Shown: one piece after another, positions 1 to 10,735 of the stretch | How the letters are laid out: every line of letters starts with the position of its first letter | Numbering within the stretch: the first letter of the stretch is position 1 | DNA from: Colocasia esculenta | Lineage: Eukaryota > Streptophyta > Magnoliopsida > Alismatales > Araceae | DNA length: 64,000 nt | Reading direction: 5' to 3' | NCBI GenBank assembly: GCA_014218235.1 | Contig: CM024758.1 | Location: 71,372,206 to 71,436,205, forward strand | Notes under the pieces: generated by a model | Seen by the model: the letters and a program-made list of their open reading frames with translations, nothing else | What the model was told of the DNA's origin: nothing | The model's database searches: none | Position numbers and translations under genes: made by a program

Positions 1-124
1 CTTGTTCTCTTTCTTGGTAGACTTTTGTTTGCCACGAGAGGTGACCCAGTCCACTGCCGCTTTCTGCCCTTGCTGGAGGACTTAGGTAAGGTAGGGGGGT
101 ATGCTTGAGGGGCAGCCTTTCTAG

Positions 125-1697
125 CGCACCAGTACGACGGCTTGAGCGCTTCGGAGTGGCAGACTTCTACCAGCGGATTCTACCCTTTCCTTCAGGTACA
201 CTTGCTTCTCTATCCCTTCCTGGAATTAAATTGCATTTCCTTAAACTGCCATCTGACTTGTTTTTCATCTTGTAGGTCTGGGCCTATCTACACTTCCCAG
301 CCCTGGGGAGAGGGGATCTCGCACGGCCGGCCTCGTGCCCATTGCACGCCGCTGGGACTCTCGCCGAGACACCCGCCATCTCATGGATCAGTTGGAGCGT
401 TTGCAGGAGGCCATCGACAACTACCCATATCTGGATGTAAGTACCCTCAGTCTTTCCCTTTGGATAAATTATCTGCTTGATTCAATTGCCTAATGACTGA
501 TCAGATTTGCCCTTTTTTTGCAGGTGGTTTGGCAGCCATATCTGAGGGAGGGTGATGAGGGTCAGCCCTGGTTAGTGCAGGCCCGCCCCTACTTCGATAG
601 GTTGGTGTGGTGGCATGCACTAAACCTTGTGCTACCTCTTCACTTGCACCTTTTCCAGCGCTCATTGGGACTCAGACAGAGTGCAGTGGAGTTCCCTGTC
701 CAGGACCGGTTCCGCCGACTGGGTCGGAGCTTCCGAGGGCTCCATGACACTACTGACTGGCGTGAGCGGGCGCGAGAGCAGATCGAGAACTGGGAGTGCA
801 AGGGCAAGGCAGTCAAGTCAGATGCGACCACTGACGATGCCTACCTCCAGGCGTACGCTTTGAAGTATGGAGGAAAGGTATACAAGAGCGCCCGACACCA
901 GGTAAAATTCCTAAACCACGGCTCAATGAATTTAGGAATTGTGGAATTGAACTGATGATTTGAAAATGTATTGTAGGTGGACGTAGCTGGTGAGATCGCG
1001 TCGCTCCGAGCAATAATGTATTCGGCGATGCAGGATCGGGAGGTAGCACAGAGGCAGGCAGCGGAGCTGGTAAGTGTCTCGCCCAACTCCAGCCTTTAAT
1101 CGAATTTAAGCATATTTTAGAAACTGACATTCTTTTGTGTGCAGCGGAGTGAGCTGGAGAAAGTGAGGGGTGCCAGGGCGAGCGGTGCCTCCTCTTCACG
1201 GACGGGTGAGGGTACCCCGTCGCTTCTGGAGGCCCGACTGGCGGGGGCGGTGCTGAGGGCTGAGGAGGCTCAGCGTCACCTAGAGGAGCGGGTAAGTATA
1301 TTTGAAGGTTTTGAGTTTGATCATTTTAATTGATACTGATTGATTGCTTGATGTGCATGAGAGAAAGTTGCAGCTCACTACGGAGCACGCCATGGAGTTA
1401 CAGGGTGAGAGGGACCGGTTCCGGGGGGAGGTCCAGGCTACCTGGAGCGAGAGGGACCAGCTGCGCATCCGGGCGGAGGCAGCTGAGGCACAGGTAGCGG
1501 AGATGACGAGGGAGTTGGCGATGTTGCGGGTGCAGAGGCCGCCCGGAGACCAGGAGGAGGTCACCCGACTGCGCGCGGAGCTATTGGCACAGCAGACGGT
1601 GGCGCGGAGCCTTCAGCAGATCGTGACGGATATAGGCCGTTCACGTAGCCGGAGCCGGAGCGGGACGAGCGTTAGCAGGGCGACCTACCCTCCGTAG
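125..1697 (+). CDS. Plant mobile domain (PMD) protein with coiled-coil tail, multi-exon, 5' end uncertain
   Basis: Six exons can be joined with canonical GT/AG borders and agreeing phases: about 125-195, 276-436, 524-901, 977-1069, 1145-1291 and 1374-1697, with introns of 75-87 bp. The protein, at least 367 residues from the second exon on, begins with a stretch like VPIARRWDSRRDTRHLMDQL. It continues with VVWQPY, the motif that precedes the core of the plant mobile domain (aminotransferase-like/MAIL1 family), and ends that domain with a W-rich DWRERAREQIENW segment. The C-terminal ~150 residues are a charged Glu/Arg/Gln-rich coiled coil followed by an RS-rich tail (GRSRSRSRSG). PMD proteins act in plant gene silencing and are also carried by Mutator-like and Ty3/gypsy transposons. 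It lies antisense and downstream of the pol of element T, so it is probably the extra ORF of that element, not a free host gene. The frame upstream of 125 has stops at 18 and 87, so the true start is not resolved. Confidence 0.7.
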
Positions 1698-3200
1698 GAC
1701 AGTATTTAGCAGGTTCCTCTAGCCGGTGGAGGAATGAGGAGGAGGAGAGGCGCCACCAGGGCGATGGGAGTGCCCAGAGCGGTAGGGGTGGTGGCGAGAT
1801 GCCGCCACCACCAGATCGGAAGGAGGGATCTGGGGAGATGGTGGTGGACAGTGAGGAGATATGTGAGCCACCTCCCCTTTATCTTTGTACATGCTGCTCA
1901 TATTCTAGTGAAACTTTTTGTTCTTATGTCAATTGTTTGTGAAAATGAATGGTTTGTTCATTGACACGAGTGTGAGATGAGTTTCAAACACGGGAGAGAG
2001 ATAGGGAGTTCTGAGTGCGACGCTGTACTCCCTTTTGAACTGCCTGTTCCTGCACACACTTAGAAGAGCAAGTTAAATCTGTTCGTAGGCTTAGCCCCTT
2101 GCGTTGAAATGATAAAATCCAACTCCGTAATTGTCAAGGGGCTGAGCCTTATTAAATAGGCGAAAAGAAAATGAAAATAATGCATGCTAAAGAAAAGCGA
2201 TATGTACACACATTCTTTTTTTATTTTTTTGAAAGATTCTGATCTTTTTTTTTGAAGGGTTTCTAATTTTTTGGATTTTTAGGGTCTTTCGATTTTTTTG
2301 GGTTTTATGATTCTTTTGATTTTTATATTTTTGAAATTTTTATTTTGTTTTGGGTTTTGGGGGATCTTTTGATTTTTTTTTGAATTTTTGAATTTTTTTT
2401 GGGTTTTGAGGATCTTTTGATTTTTTTTGTTTTTTTTTTTGATTTTTTTTTTTGTTTTGAAATTTCTCTTGATAACAACACTTCTTGATCTTGAGTGATT
2501 AGCCTTGAGCCTTACCTCCATCTCACTTTGGCGAATAAGGTTTATGTGCAACGTGCATTCGTCTTTGGTTTGCTAAGATTCCTTGCCCCTTGGATATTAA
2601 TGTTCCAACACAGACCAAGCGTAGGGATTCTTTGGTCATTTTAGGGAGGACAGGAAGAATATAAATGTGGTAAGACTTAATCTCGGGGTCGGGGTTACTG
2701 GCTTGCAAAGCTTGCAACGAGCATGTCACATGTGAGATTCATCTGTTGTCCAGGGACTTTAGGACCGCAGTATTTTCTTCTTTGATTGGGGCATGCGTGC
2801 GACCGGGCTCAAGGGCGTCCCGCGGGGAACTGTACTGCCACTGTTTAACATGCCCCTACATTTTATCATTTCATCCCTTTATTTTTGTGCTATATGTATT
2901 TTTTTTCTCTTAGAACTGTTCGTCCCTCTTTGAGACTTCAAACACATGGTTTACACTGTTGCACGTTTACAGGCCAGCCTCCCCCTTGCCCCTAGACCTT
3001 GTCCGAGTAAGGAAAGAATTGACCCTTGCTTCCCTGAACGAGGGCTAAGAGGGAACATCATACATGAAGGGGAAATGACCTCAGGTCACCGTGTTGAGTG
3101 CGTGGTTGAGCATTAATGTTATTCTGCCAGTAGGAGAGGGGAGTGAGACACTTGGCAAATGGCTACCTGTCAATTGGTGTTGTTATCAACAAACTGTTTA
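1698..3200. other. Non-coding spacer between PMD gene and pol of element T
   Basis: No reading frame with recognisable similarity is present. The piece holds the 3' flank of the PMD gene, a T-rich low-complexity tract (2210-2470) and the untranslated region beyond integrase. Its position matches the pol-to-3'-LTR region of Tat-type elements. Confidence 0.6.
2210..2470. repeat. T-rich low-complexity tract
   Basis: About 260 bp made of variations on TTTTGATTTTTTTGGGTTTT. Lys/Asn-rich reading on the other strand is an artefact of this composition. Confidence 0.9.
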
Positions 3201-6200
3201 TTAGGGGTAGAATCTTTTAAGATATAATCCATTCCATGGGTGAGAGAGTTCATCGCCATCGGCATTAACTAGCCTATACGCGTTCCCCGGGTACACTTCC
3301 TTAACGACGTACGGCCCTTCCCAGTTTGCTGACAATTTAGACCATGGACCTCCAGGTTTTATGAAAATACGCTTCAAAACCATGTCTCCTTCTTGAAATT
3401 TGCACTCAATCACTTTCTTTTGAAAATATCTTGAGAGTCTATTTCATATGAAAGCACATGATCGGCTGCAGCCAGGCGCCGTTCGTCTAAGAGTTCTAGT
3501 TGTGTAAGCAACGCCTCCCGATGTTCATCGGGATTAAGTTCCTTGTCTATCTGAATTCTCAGCGAAGGAATGAGGATTTCATGTGGACATACCGCTTCCA
3601 TTCCATATGTAAGTGAGAAAGGAGTTTGCCCGGTGGGCGTGCGGATGGAGGTGCGGTAGGCCCACATAGCCTCAATTAGCTTTTCTGGCCAATCAGCGAA
3701 TTTATTAGACTCACAAGTTTTCTTTAGAATTTTCGAAAGTGTTTTGTTTGTGGCTTCGGCCTGGCCGTTGCCTTATGGATAATACAGAGACGAATGATGC
3801 AAGGAAATATTGAATCTCTTACATAGGTCTTGGAGCTCTTGGGATATGAACTGGGGTCCGTTGTCGGTGACGAGGCTGCCTGGTACTCCAAACCGCGCAA
3901 TGATGTTCTTCATGATGAATCTGCATATGGTCGAACCTTTGATTTCTGCAAATGCTTCTGCTTCGGTCCACTTGGTGAAATACTCAGTAGCAGTGAGGAT
4001 GAAGGATTTTTGTTTTATCTGAGCATTAGGATCACCAAGAGGCCCGATGATATCAAAGGCCCACATGGATAAAGGCCAAGGAGAAGATAGTGGATGTAGA
4101 GAGGAGGACGGAGCATGGATTTTATCGGCATGGATTTGGCATTTGACACACCTACGAACGTAGGCAGCACAGTCTTCTTCTAAGGTTGGCCAGTAGTAGC
4201 CCTGCCTAAGAATCTTTTTAGCCAACATCTGACCATTCACATGCCCTCCACATTCACTGAAGTGGGATCCTTCCACCACCTTCCAAGCCTCTTTATCTGT
4301 CACACATCTAAGGAGCATTCCATTTAGAGCGCGTCTGTAAAGCACATCACCAATGAGGTGTATTTTAGCGCCACTCTACGAATAGCTCGCCTATCCTCTG
4401 CTTCAGCTTCTTCTGGGAGGGTACCGTCTCTACAATATTGCTCAATCTCACGGTACCACGGCCTTTCTTCTTCTATCAATTCTCCTAATTCAAATAGCAA
4501 TAACTCCTTTGCCTCCTTTTTCTTTGCCTTCAGAACTAGAGAACTCCTAGGGTTCAAGAACCAAGGATCCTGAGTGGAAGGAGCTTCTAACCTTTGAATA
4601 GTGATAGTCTCAGCACTACGGCTGAGAGGGAAGGAGAGAGACGAAGCTAACGATGCCAGAGCATCGGCTAAAATGTTCTGAGAGCGAGGAGTATTGATGT
4701 AGATAAGTTGACGGAATTGCTTGGCCAGGAGCGTGACTAGATCTTGATAAGGCTTGAGCTTAGGGTCACTAGTGCGATAGGTAGAAAGAACTTGCCGAAG
4801 GACGAGTTGAGAATCTCCTATGATCTTGAGGTGATGCGCGCCTTGGAGGTAGGCAAGCTTAAGACCGGCTAGGAGAGCCTCATACTCGGAGATATTGTTG
4901 GTGGCGTAGAACTGGAGTTGATAAGCCAAAGGAATGGTGACCCCTTCTGAGGTGAGCAAGACATCACCTATGCCCCGTCCCCTAGAATTCAGAGCTCCAT
5001 CGAAGTGGAGTGACCAGAAGGGATCATGAGAGACAAGTGATAGGTTTTCGTCGGGGAATTCCTCTTGAACCATATCACTATGAGGAAGAGGGAGGTGAGC
5101 AAGGTGCTCAGCAATGGCATACCCCTTTATGGCTTTCTGAACAATAAAGGCGATATCAAACTGAGAGAGGAAACTCTGCCAGCGTGCCAATCTGTCGGCG
5201 AGGACTGGCTTTTCCAGGAGATACCTAATAGGGTCCATTCTAGAAATCAAACTCACCTTATGAGCTAGGAAGTAGTGCTTCAATTTCTGCACTACCCAGA
5301 CTAGCGCTGCACATGTTTTCTCCATTGTGGTGAGTTTGAGCTCGGCAGGATTGAAGAGCCTAGATAGGTAGTAGACTGTCCTTTCTTTGCCGGATTCGTC
5401 ATGCTGAGCAAGGACAGCTCCTAGGGAGTCCTCAATTGTTGACAGATATAGGATTAAGGGTTTCCCAGGGATAGGTGCCTGAAGCATGGGCGGATTCATA
5501 AGATAACTCTTGAGCTCATCGAAGGCCTCTTGGCACTTATCGTTCCATTCAAAATTGACTCCTCCTCTCAACAGTTCGTAGAAGGGCTGGAACCTTTGAG
5601 AGTGCTGAGATACGAATCTCCTTATGAACTGTAGTCGACCAATCAAACCTCGAAGTTCAGATATGTTCTTAGGAGGAGGCATCTCATTGATTGCCTTGGC
5701 CTTGTGCGGGTCTATCTGGATCCCCCGTTTACTAACTATGAAGCCTAGTAATTTTCCTGAGGAAACCCCAAACACGCACTTTTTTGGATTCATCTTCAAT
5801 TGATATTCCTGTGCGCGACGGAATACTTTGGCAAGCACGGAGGAATGTTCACTTCGGGTCCGAGACTTCACCACGATATCATCCACGTAAACCTCAACAT
5901 CGATATGTATCATGCCGTGGAAGATAGCTAACATTGCTCTTTGATAAGTGGCGCCGGCGTTCTTTAGTCCAAATGGCATGACCACGTAGCAATATGTTCC
6001 CCATGGGGTGGTGAAGGAGGTCTTCTCTTGATCCTCCGGGGCTTGACGAATCTGATTGTAGCCGGAATACCCATCCATGAATGATAGAGTTTCGAACCCT
6101 GCTGTATTATCAATCAAAACATCCAAATGAGGTAGCGGGAAATCATCCTTTGGACATGCCTTATTCAAGTCCCGGAAGTCTATGCAGATACGCACTCTTC

Positions 6201-6735
6201 CATCCTTCTTCATCACTGGGACAATGTTCGCCACCCACAAAGGATAGAGGACTACACGAATGAACTTGGCTTCGTGTAGTTTATCAATCTCCTCTTTCAT
6301 TTTCAAAGCTATGTGGGGGAGGAATCTTCTTAGCTTCTGTTTAATGGCAACTGCCCCTGGCTTCAAGATCAACCTATGCTCTACCAAGTCGGGGTCAATG
6401 CCAGGCATATCATCATAGGACCAGGCAAATGAATCCTTGAACTCCCTTAACATCTCTATGAGCTCTTCTTCTTCTTCGGGAGGGAGATTAGAGGCTATGG
6501 TTAGGAGCCTAGGGTCCTCTTTCATTCCCACGTTTACCTCTTTGGTGGGTTCATCTACTGCCGAGGTAGGTTCATCGAATTTCCTCATGCCACTTGCATA
6601 CATCTCGGCAGCATCCTCCATCTCACAATCCCCTTCATCTGATGGGTCATCTTTGGCTAGAATCTCGTATACTCCAAGTTCATCGTCTAGCCCTTCCTCT
6701 AAATGCAGATCCCCTATGTTCAGAACCACTGCCTC
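3201..6735 (-). pseudogene. pol: Element T pol: reverse transcriptase, two RNase H domains, integrase (decayed)
   Basis: The first part (6729 down to 4324, 801 codons) holds RT with CIDFRDLNKACPKDD at ~182-196 and the catalytic YVDD at 281-284. A first RNase H follows at ~425-545 and an additional archaeal-type RNase H at ~572-700, with the expected acidic residues near D577, E615, D639 and D689. Integrase follows in other frames. It has an HHCC zinc finger (SHFSEC...CVKCQ), the core with AFDIIGP, LVTDNGPQF and GNGQAEA carrying the D, D and E, and a C-terminal tail ending LKRFYP. The double RNase H is diagnostic for the Tat lineage. Damage: a frameshift near 4345, an in-frame TAA between YYP and GNGQ near 3773, and a frameshift near 3412. 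An in-frame TAG lies just upstream of the first Met, near 6736. The RT frame itself is long and unbroken, so the decay is fairly recent. Confidence 0.93.
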
Positions 6736-7686
6736 CTAGACGAACTCTTCGACAGCTAGAAGAGCGCCACACCTATGCACTAAGTCTAACAGATATCTAC
6801 GGGGTATGCCACTACCCTTCTTCTTCCTAGACGGGGACAGGGACTTGCAAGGATCTACCCTGGACTTAAATAAATTTGATATTTACAGGAGGCTCTGGAG
6901 AAGTGTCCAGAGGTTTATTGGAACGGAAAACAAAGGGTGCAGCAGGGCCGCGAAGGACCTCCGATGGGACTGGAGGAGGAGGCGGGCCACCCGAGCTCAG
7001 GGTGCTGGAAACAGAATCGAGGTGTAGGGGAACAGAAGGCCCCTCACCCAAATCGCCTGAAATGGCCATGTCTGGCCACCAGGCGAAGGCACGAATTGAG
7101 CGAAAGAAGGACGACGATCGCTGCCGGGGAGCCGATGTGACGGGGATCGCCGTCGAGAGCAGGAGCGTGAAAGGTGACGGGGATCGCCGTCGACAGGAAT
7201 AAGGGGGTGACGGGGATTGCCGTCGAGAGCAGGAGAAAGCAGGGAGGTGACGAGGATCGCCGTCGGGATCAGGAGAAAGAAGGGAGGTGACGGGGATCGC
7301 CGTCGGGAGTGGGAGAAAGCAGGGAGGTGACGGGGATCGCCGTCGGGAGCAGGAGCAGGAGGAGACGGGGATCGCCACCTGGGGAAAAGGAAGACCCACA
7401 TTTTTTTTATTTAAGGAAACATTAAACTAACTCGGGAGGCTTTGGGAGAAGGACAGAACCGAGCCATTAAAGAGGATGGTGAAGAAGGTCGAAGGGCGGA
7501 GCAACACTTCTACAGCGTTGGGGGAGAATTGGAAAATGAGGGCAGGGATAAGGGAATAAAATGGAATTTGTAGATAAAGATGGATGAAACAAAATGACTG
7601 GGAAACCGGGGAAACCCTGGCCAGAGCTCCCTTGTTGATTTGGTTGAACTGACCATTTCAATTTCCTCACCAAATCCAAGCAACTG
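6736..7686 (-). other. Spacer between protease and RT of element T, possible Ogre-type intron
   Basis: The protease frame stops at 7687 and the RT frame opens at about 6735. Between them both strands show only low-complexity frames driven by a GC-rich minisatellite (7137-7378). Ogre-type Tat elements are known to carry a spliced intron at exactly this place, and this spacer may correspond to it. Possible minus-strand donors (GGTGAGG near 7660) and acceptors exist, but I cannot choose one. An insertion of unrelated DNA is the alternative. Confidence 0.45.
7137..7378. repeat. Minisatellite, ~40-bp unit, about six copies
   Basis: Each unit contains GTGACGGGGATCGCCGTCG followed by an A/G-rich stretch such as GGAGCAGGAGAAAGCAGGGA. 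Unit length runs from 32 to 40 bp, and the last three full units are the most regular. It produces open frames on both strands that should not be read as genes. Confidence 0.9.
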
Positions 7687-9224
7687 TCACTTGGTGGTGA
7701 TTGCTGATGCTGATACTGCCACTTGAGACTGCGATGTTCCCTCCTTGCTGAACAAGCGGTTGAGGCCTTCCATTCCTGGCTCTTCTGTATCAGCTTCTGG
7801 TGCGAAAATACTGCTATCCTCTTTGAACAACAGACTAAATGTAGAGATCAAATCTTTGATATCTGATTCTTCAGTTTCTGCCTCTGCCCTCTTCTTCTTG
7901 CCAGGACGCTGTGCTTCTAGGGCTTGATATGCAGAACTCGTTATTTCTTTCACCATAGTGTTATATCCTGGCTGTACAGGTCCTCTGACGAAGTGATCAT
8001 AAAGTGTCCAAACAAGAGGTTGCTGATCTGACTGTGAATGGGATGAAGATGCTGCCCATACCACATACCCCAAACCATGCTTCGTGGATTTTCTCGTGCC
8101 AGTGACAGTTCTGACTCGGCCTTGGAGGTGAGCACCCAACCCTTTTCTAATTTGGTAGCCAATTCTGACCATGATATCCCATCCTTTTGCATTTGCTGAC
8201 CCATCCTTCCTGACTGCTGCCACTGTTGGGGACACAATTGGACGGTTGGAGGAGAAGGTATATGCCCAGGGGTAGTTTACGTCAAGTATAGAAATGACTG
8301 GTTTATTGGATGGCCAGGCTGAGGGCAAAATTCTTTCAACCGCTTCTATGGTGTGGGTTGTTGTTACACTCTTGACCTTGACTATCCTTCCTTGAAAGGG
8401 AAATTTCAAACATTGATGAGCTGTGGAAGGTACTTCCCCTAGTGACTCGATCCACGGGCGTCCCAGAATGGCCTTATAAGTGTGATCGATGTCCAACACA
8501 TAGAATTCGACTGACATAGCAAGTGGCCCTAACTCTGCCTGCAATGTGATGACCCCGTGACAAGCCCGCCAGGAATTATCATATGCAGCTATTGTAGTGG
8601 GGGTAGGTTGCAATTGGCGTTCTGAGATGTTGCAAGCACTTAGGGTGCTTAGTGGACATACGTTCATGGAAGCTCCTGTATCCACTAACGTTGCATCAAT
8701 GGCTACCTTATTTATCGTGAGTGTTACACATAAGGGCATCTTCCTGGCTTCAGGAGCAACTAATTCGCCATTAGAGAAAGTGATTGTGGGCCCTTTGTTC
8801 ACAATAGAAAGCACGGAGGGCAGGTTGTCGGGGTTCATGTCCTCACTGACCATGACCCTCTGTAGGAAGGCCCTAAGGGCATCTTGATGAGTCTGTGATC
8901 TCTTGATCAGTTCCAAAATAGAGATCTTGGTGGGAGTTTGGTCCAAATGTTTCAAAATATATATATTGGGTCCCCGGGACCGGCTCTGCTTCTCCTGCAT
9001 CTTGCTGCTGTTGAGTGCTGGCTGTTGTACCGGCTGCCTGGCATGGCCACGGACGCATTAGGGTACATCCGGTGGAACATCCGTCCACTTCGTAAGGCAA
9101 GGCTGTGGTGGAGGGGAGAAGGTGAGGTGTCCAGAATGGAGGGGTTGGCTAGTAAAGGTGCTGGTGCAGGGGATAGCGGGATGTTGTTTAGTGGGGGAGT
9201 AATGGGTGATATGATGGGGGAGTT
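7687..9224 (-). pseudogene. pro: Element T gag-pro, 3' part: aspartic protease and G-patch domain
   Basis: The main frame (9000 down to 7687, 437 codons) has the retropepsin active site VDTGAS at 106-111, followed by MNVCPLSTL and the later ILGRPWIESLG, both usual in Tat proteases. A G-patch-like segment with GYQIRKGLG, then KHGLGY, lies at ~273-312. G-patch is a nucleic-acid binding motif found behind protease in this lineage. Upstream, 9224-8940 encodes a Pro-rich linker in other frames, so at least one frameshift lies near 8940. The solo LTR at 9230-10730 cuts this part off from gag; joining across it restores the original target sequence. Confidence 0.9.
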
Positions 9225-9229
9225 GTAGG

Positions 9230-10730
9230 TGTTAGTTATGGATGTCCTCAAGCCAATCATAACTGTACAATCTTGTTCTTTGATAATAATAATAAGGCTT
9301 TTATATTCATTATGTGTAATTCGTTTATCGTTTCATTATGAAGTCCATGAATATACGCAATGGATATTAATTATGATGAGATCATAACAATGAGATTAAT
9401 ATCCTTTAAACGTATATTTAATTGTTCATAGTCAGAGGATATTCAAGAAGGACATTGAATATCCAGTTAGACTAGTATAGATTGCACCTGCTCATATGAT
9501 GAGGGTGACTGGTCTCATAGTCACTGTGTGGAGACACTAAGGTGAATCTGTAGGTGCTCATTGGAGAATGAGTTCACTGAACTAGATCCGTTATGAATCG
9601 CTGGATGGTAATGTTACCTAACTGTCAACCAGCTAGATTCATTGTCACAGTGGCGTGATTGGTCCTTAGACCTGAGACACCAAGGACACCTTGTTGGTGG
9701 ACTTCTAGGTTTTGACCTTGACTTATAGATCTCTAGCCATGAGGTCTTAATCAGTTAAGTGATCGGATCTAGCGGAATACCCTCGAAGGTGATTGTGTGG
9801 TCAATATGGGATCGCTCGCTCTTGGTAATAGGAGAGTGAATGCTCTAGGGAAGGATGCCTGATAGTCCCTGGCCAGGGCAAGACTTCTTATCAGAAAAGG
9901 AGTTTTCTGATATAGTTATGCGGCATCCAAACCGAGTGAGTGTGCAATTTAGGGTTTGACAGTTGACCATACCCTAAGTGCACTCGGGAGCATTGTACGA
10001 GCGAAGGATTATAGTCACGTGGTAACTGATGATACAAAAGGTTCCTTGAATGGGTTGCTGAACCCCAATGCTTTCCAGGATCAAGTGGTGTTGCTTGGCA
10101 CCCAACTTGATTGGAAGCCCGGTCAATTATCGTGAGACGATAATTGATTGTGTAATTAATTAATATGAGATGTTAATTAATTACCATAAGTCAATAAAGA
10201 GTTATTGAGCTTAATGGGCTGAAAACTGGACTAGCAGTTGGGCCTAGAGGGTCACACGCATAAGAGTTCTGAGCAGACTGGGCAAGGTGTTCTTTATAGA
10301 TAATGACTGGGTTTTTGTGAAAAACCGCGGTGTCTATAAATATACGCTGAGAGTTAAACCTTGGGCCAAGCTCCAGGCTTAACCCTGGCCTCCCCCTCCT
10401 CTTTCTCCAAGGGCGCCCCCCCCCCATCCTCTCTCTCCTCTCTTCGGCACATGGTGGAGCTGAGATCCGGGAGACGCGTGGAGAACGAGGAGATCCCGTC
10501 TGCGTCCGGAGCTCGCGTGGATACGTCTAGAGGCCGGACACTTGAACGGCTTGAAGCACCGGCGCCTCCTGCGCCACCTCCTCCCCGGATTCGGGAGTTA
10601 CGCAACCCCGCAAAGGTAAAGATGAGATCTGCCTGTGCGTGGTTTACCGATTTAGTTCGATTCCGACGGCCGGCAACGATATCTACCTGAGGGATTCGCG
10701 TTTCCGCTGCGCTCTATACGAAACCTTACA
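9230..10730 (+). mobile_element. Solo LTR (probably Ty1/copia) with perfect 5-bp TSD
   Basis: The element starts TGTTAGTTATGG and ends AACCTTACA. It is flanked by GTAGG at 9225-9229 and again at 10731-10735. A TATA box (TATAAATA, 10335-10342) and the plus-strand end TTCCGCTGCGCTC set the orientation. No internal domain is present, so unequal recombination between two LTRs most likely removed it. The copia assignment rests on the style of the 3' end only. Confidence 0.88.
10335..10342 (+). promoter_or_regulatory. TATA box of the solo LTR
   Basis: TATAAATA in the last quarter of the LTR, about 395 bp before its end, followed by a CT-rich leader. Confidence 0.55.
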
Positions 10731-10735
10731 GTAGG

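Noticed and set aside
2279..2551. Lys/Asn-rich small protein
   Set aside because: Reverse reading of the T-rich tract.
6866..7402. Ser/Arg-rich protein on the minus strand
   Set aside because: Translation of the 40-bp minisatellite in several frames; no start context or domain.
7687..9000. Host aspartic protease gene with G-patch
   Set aside because: The active site and flanks are of the retropepsin type and the position between gag and RT fixes it as part of element T.
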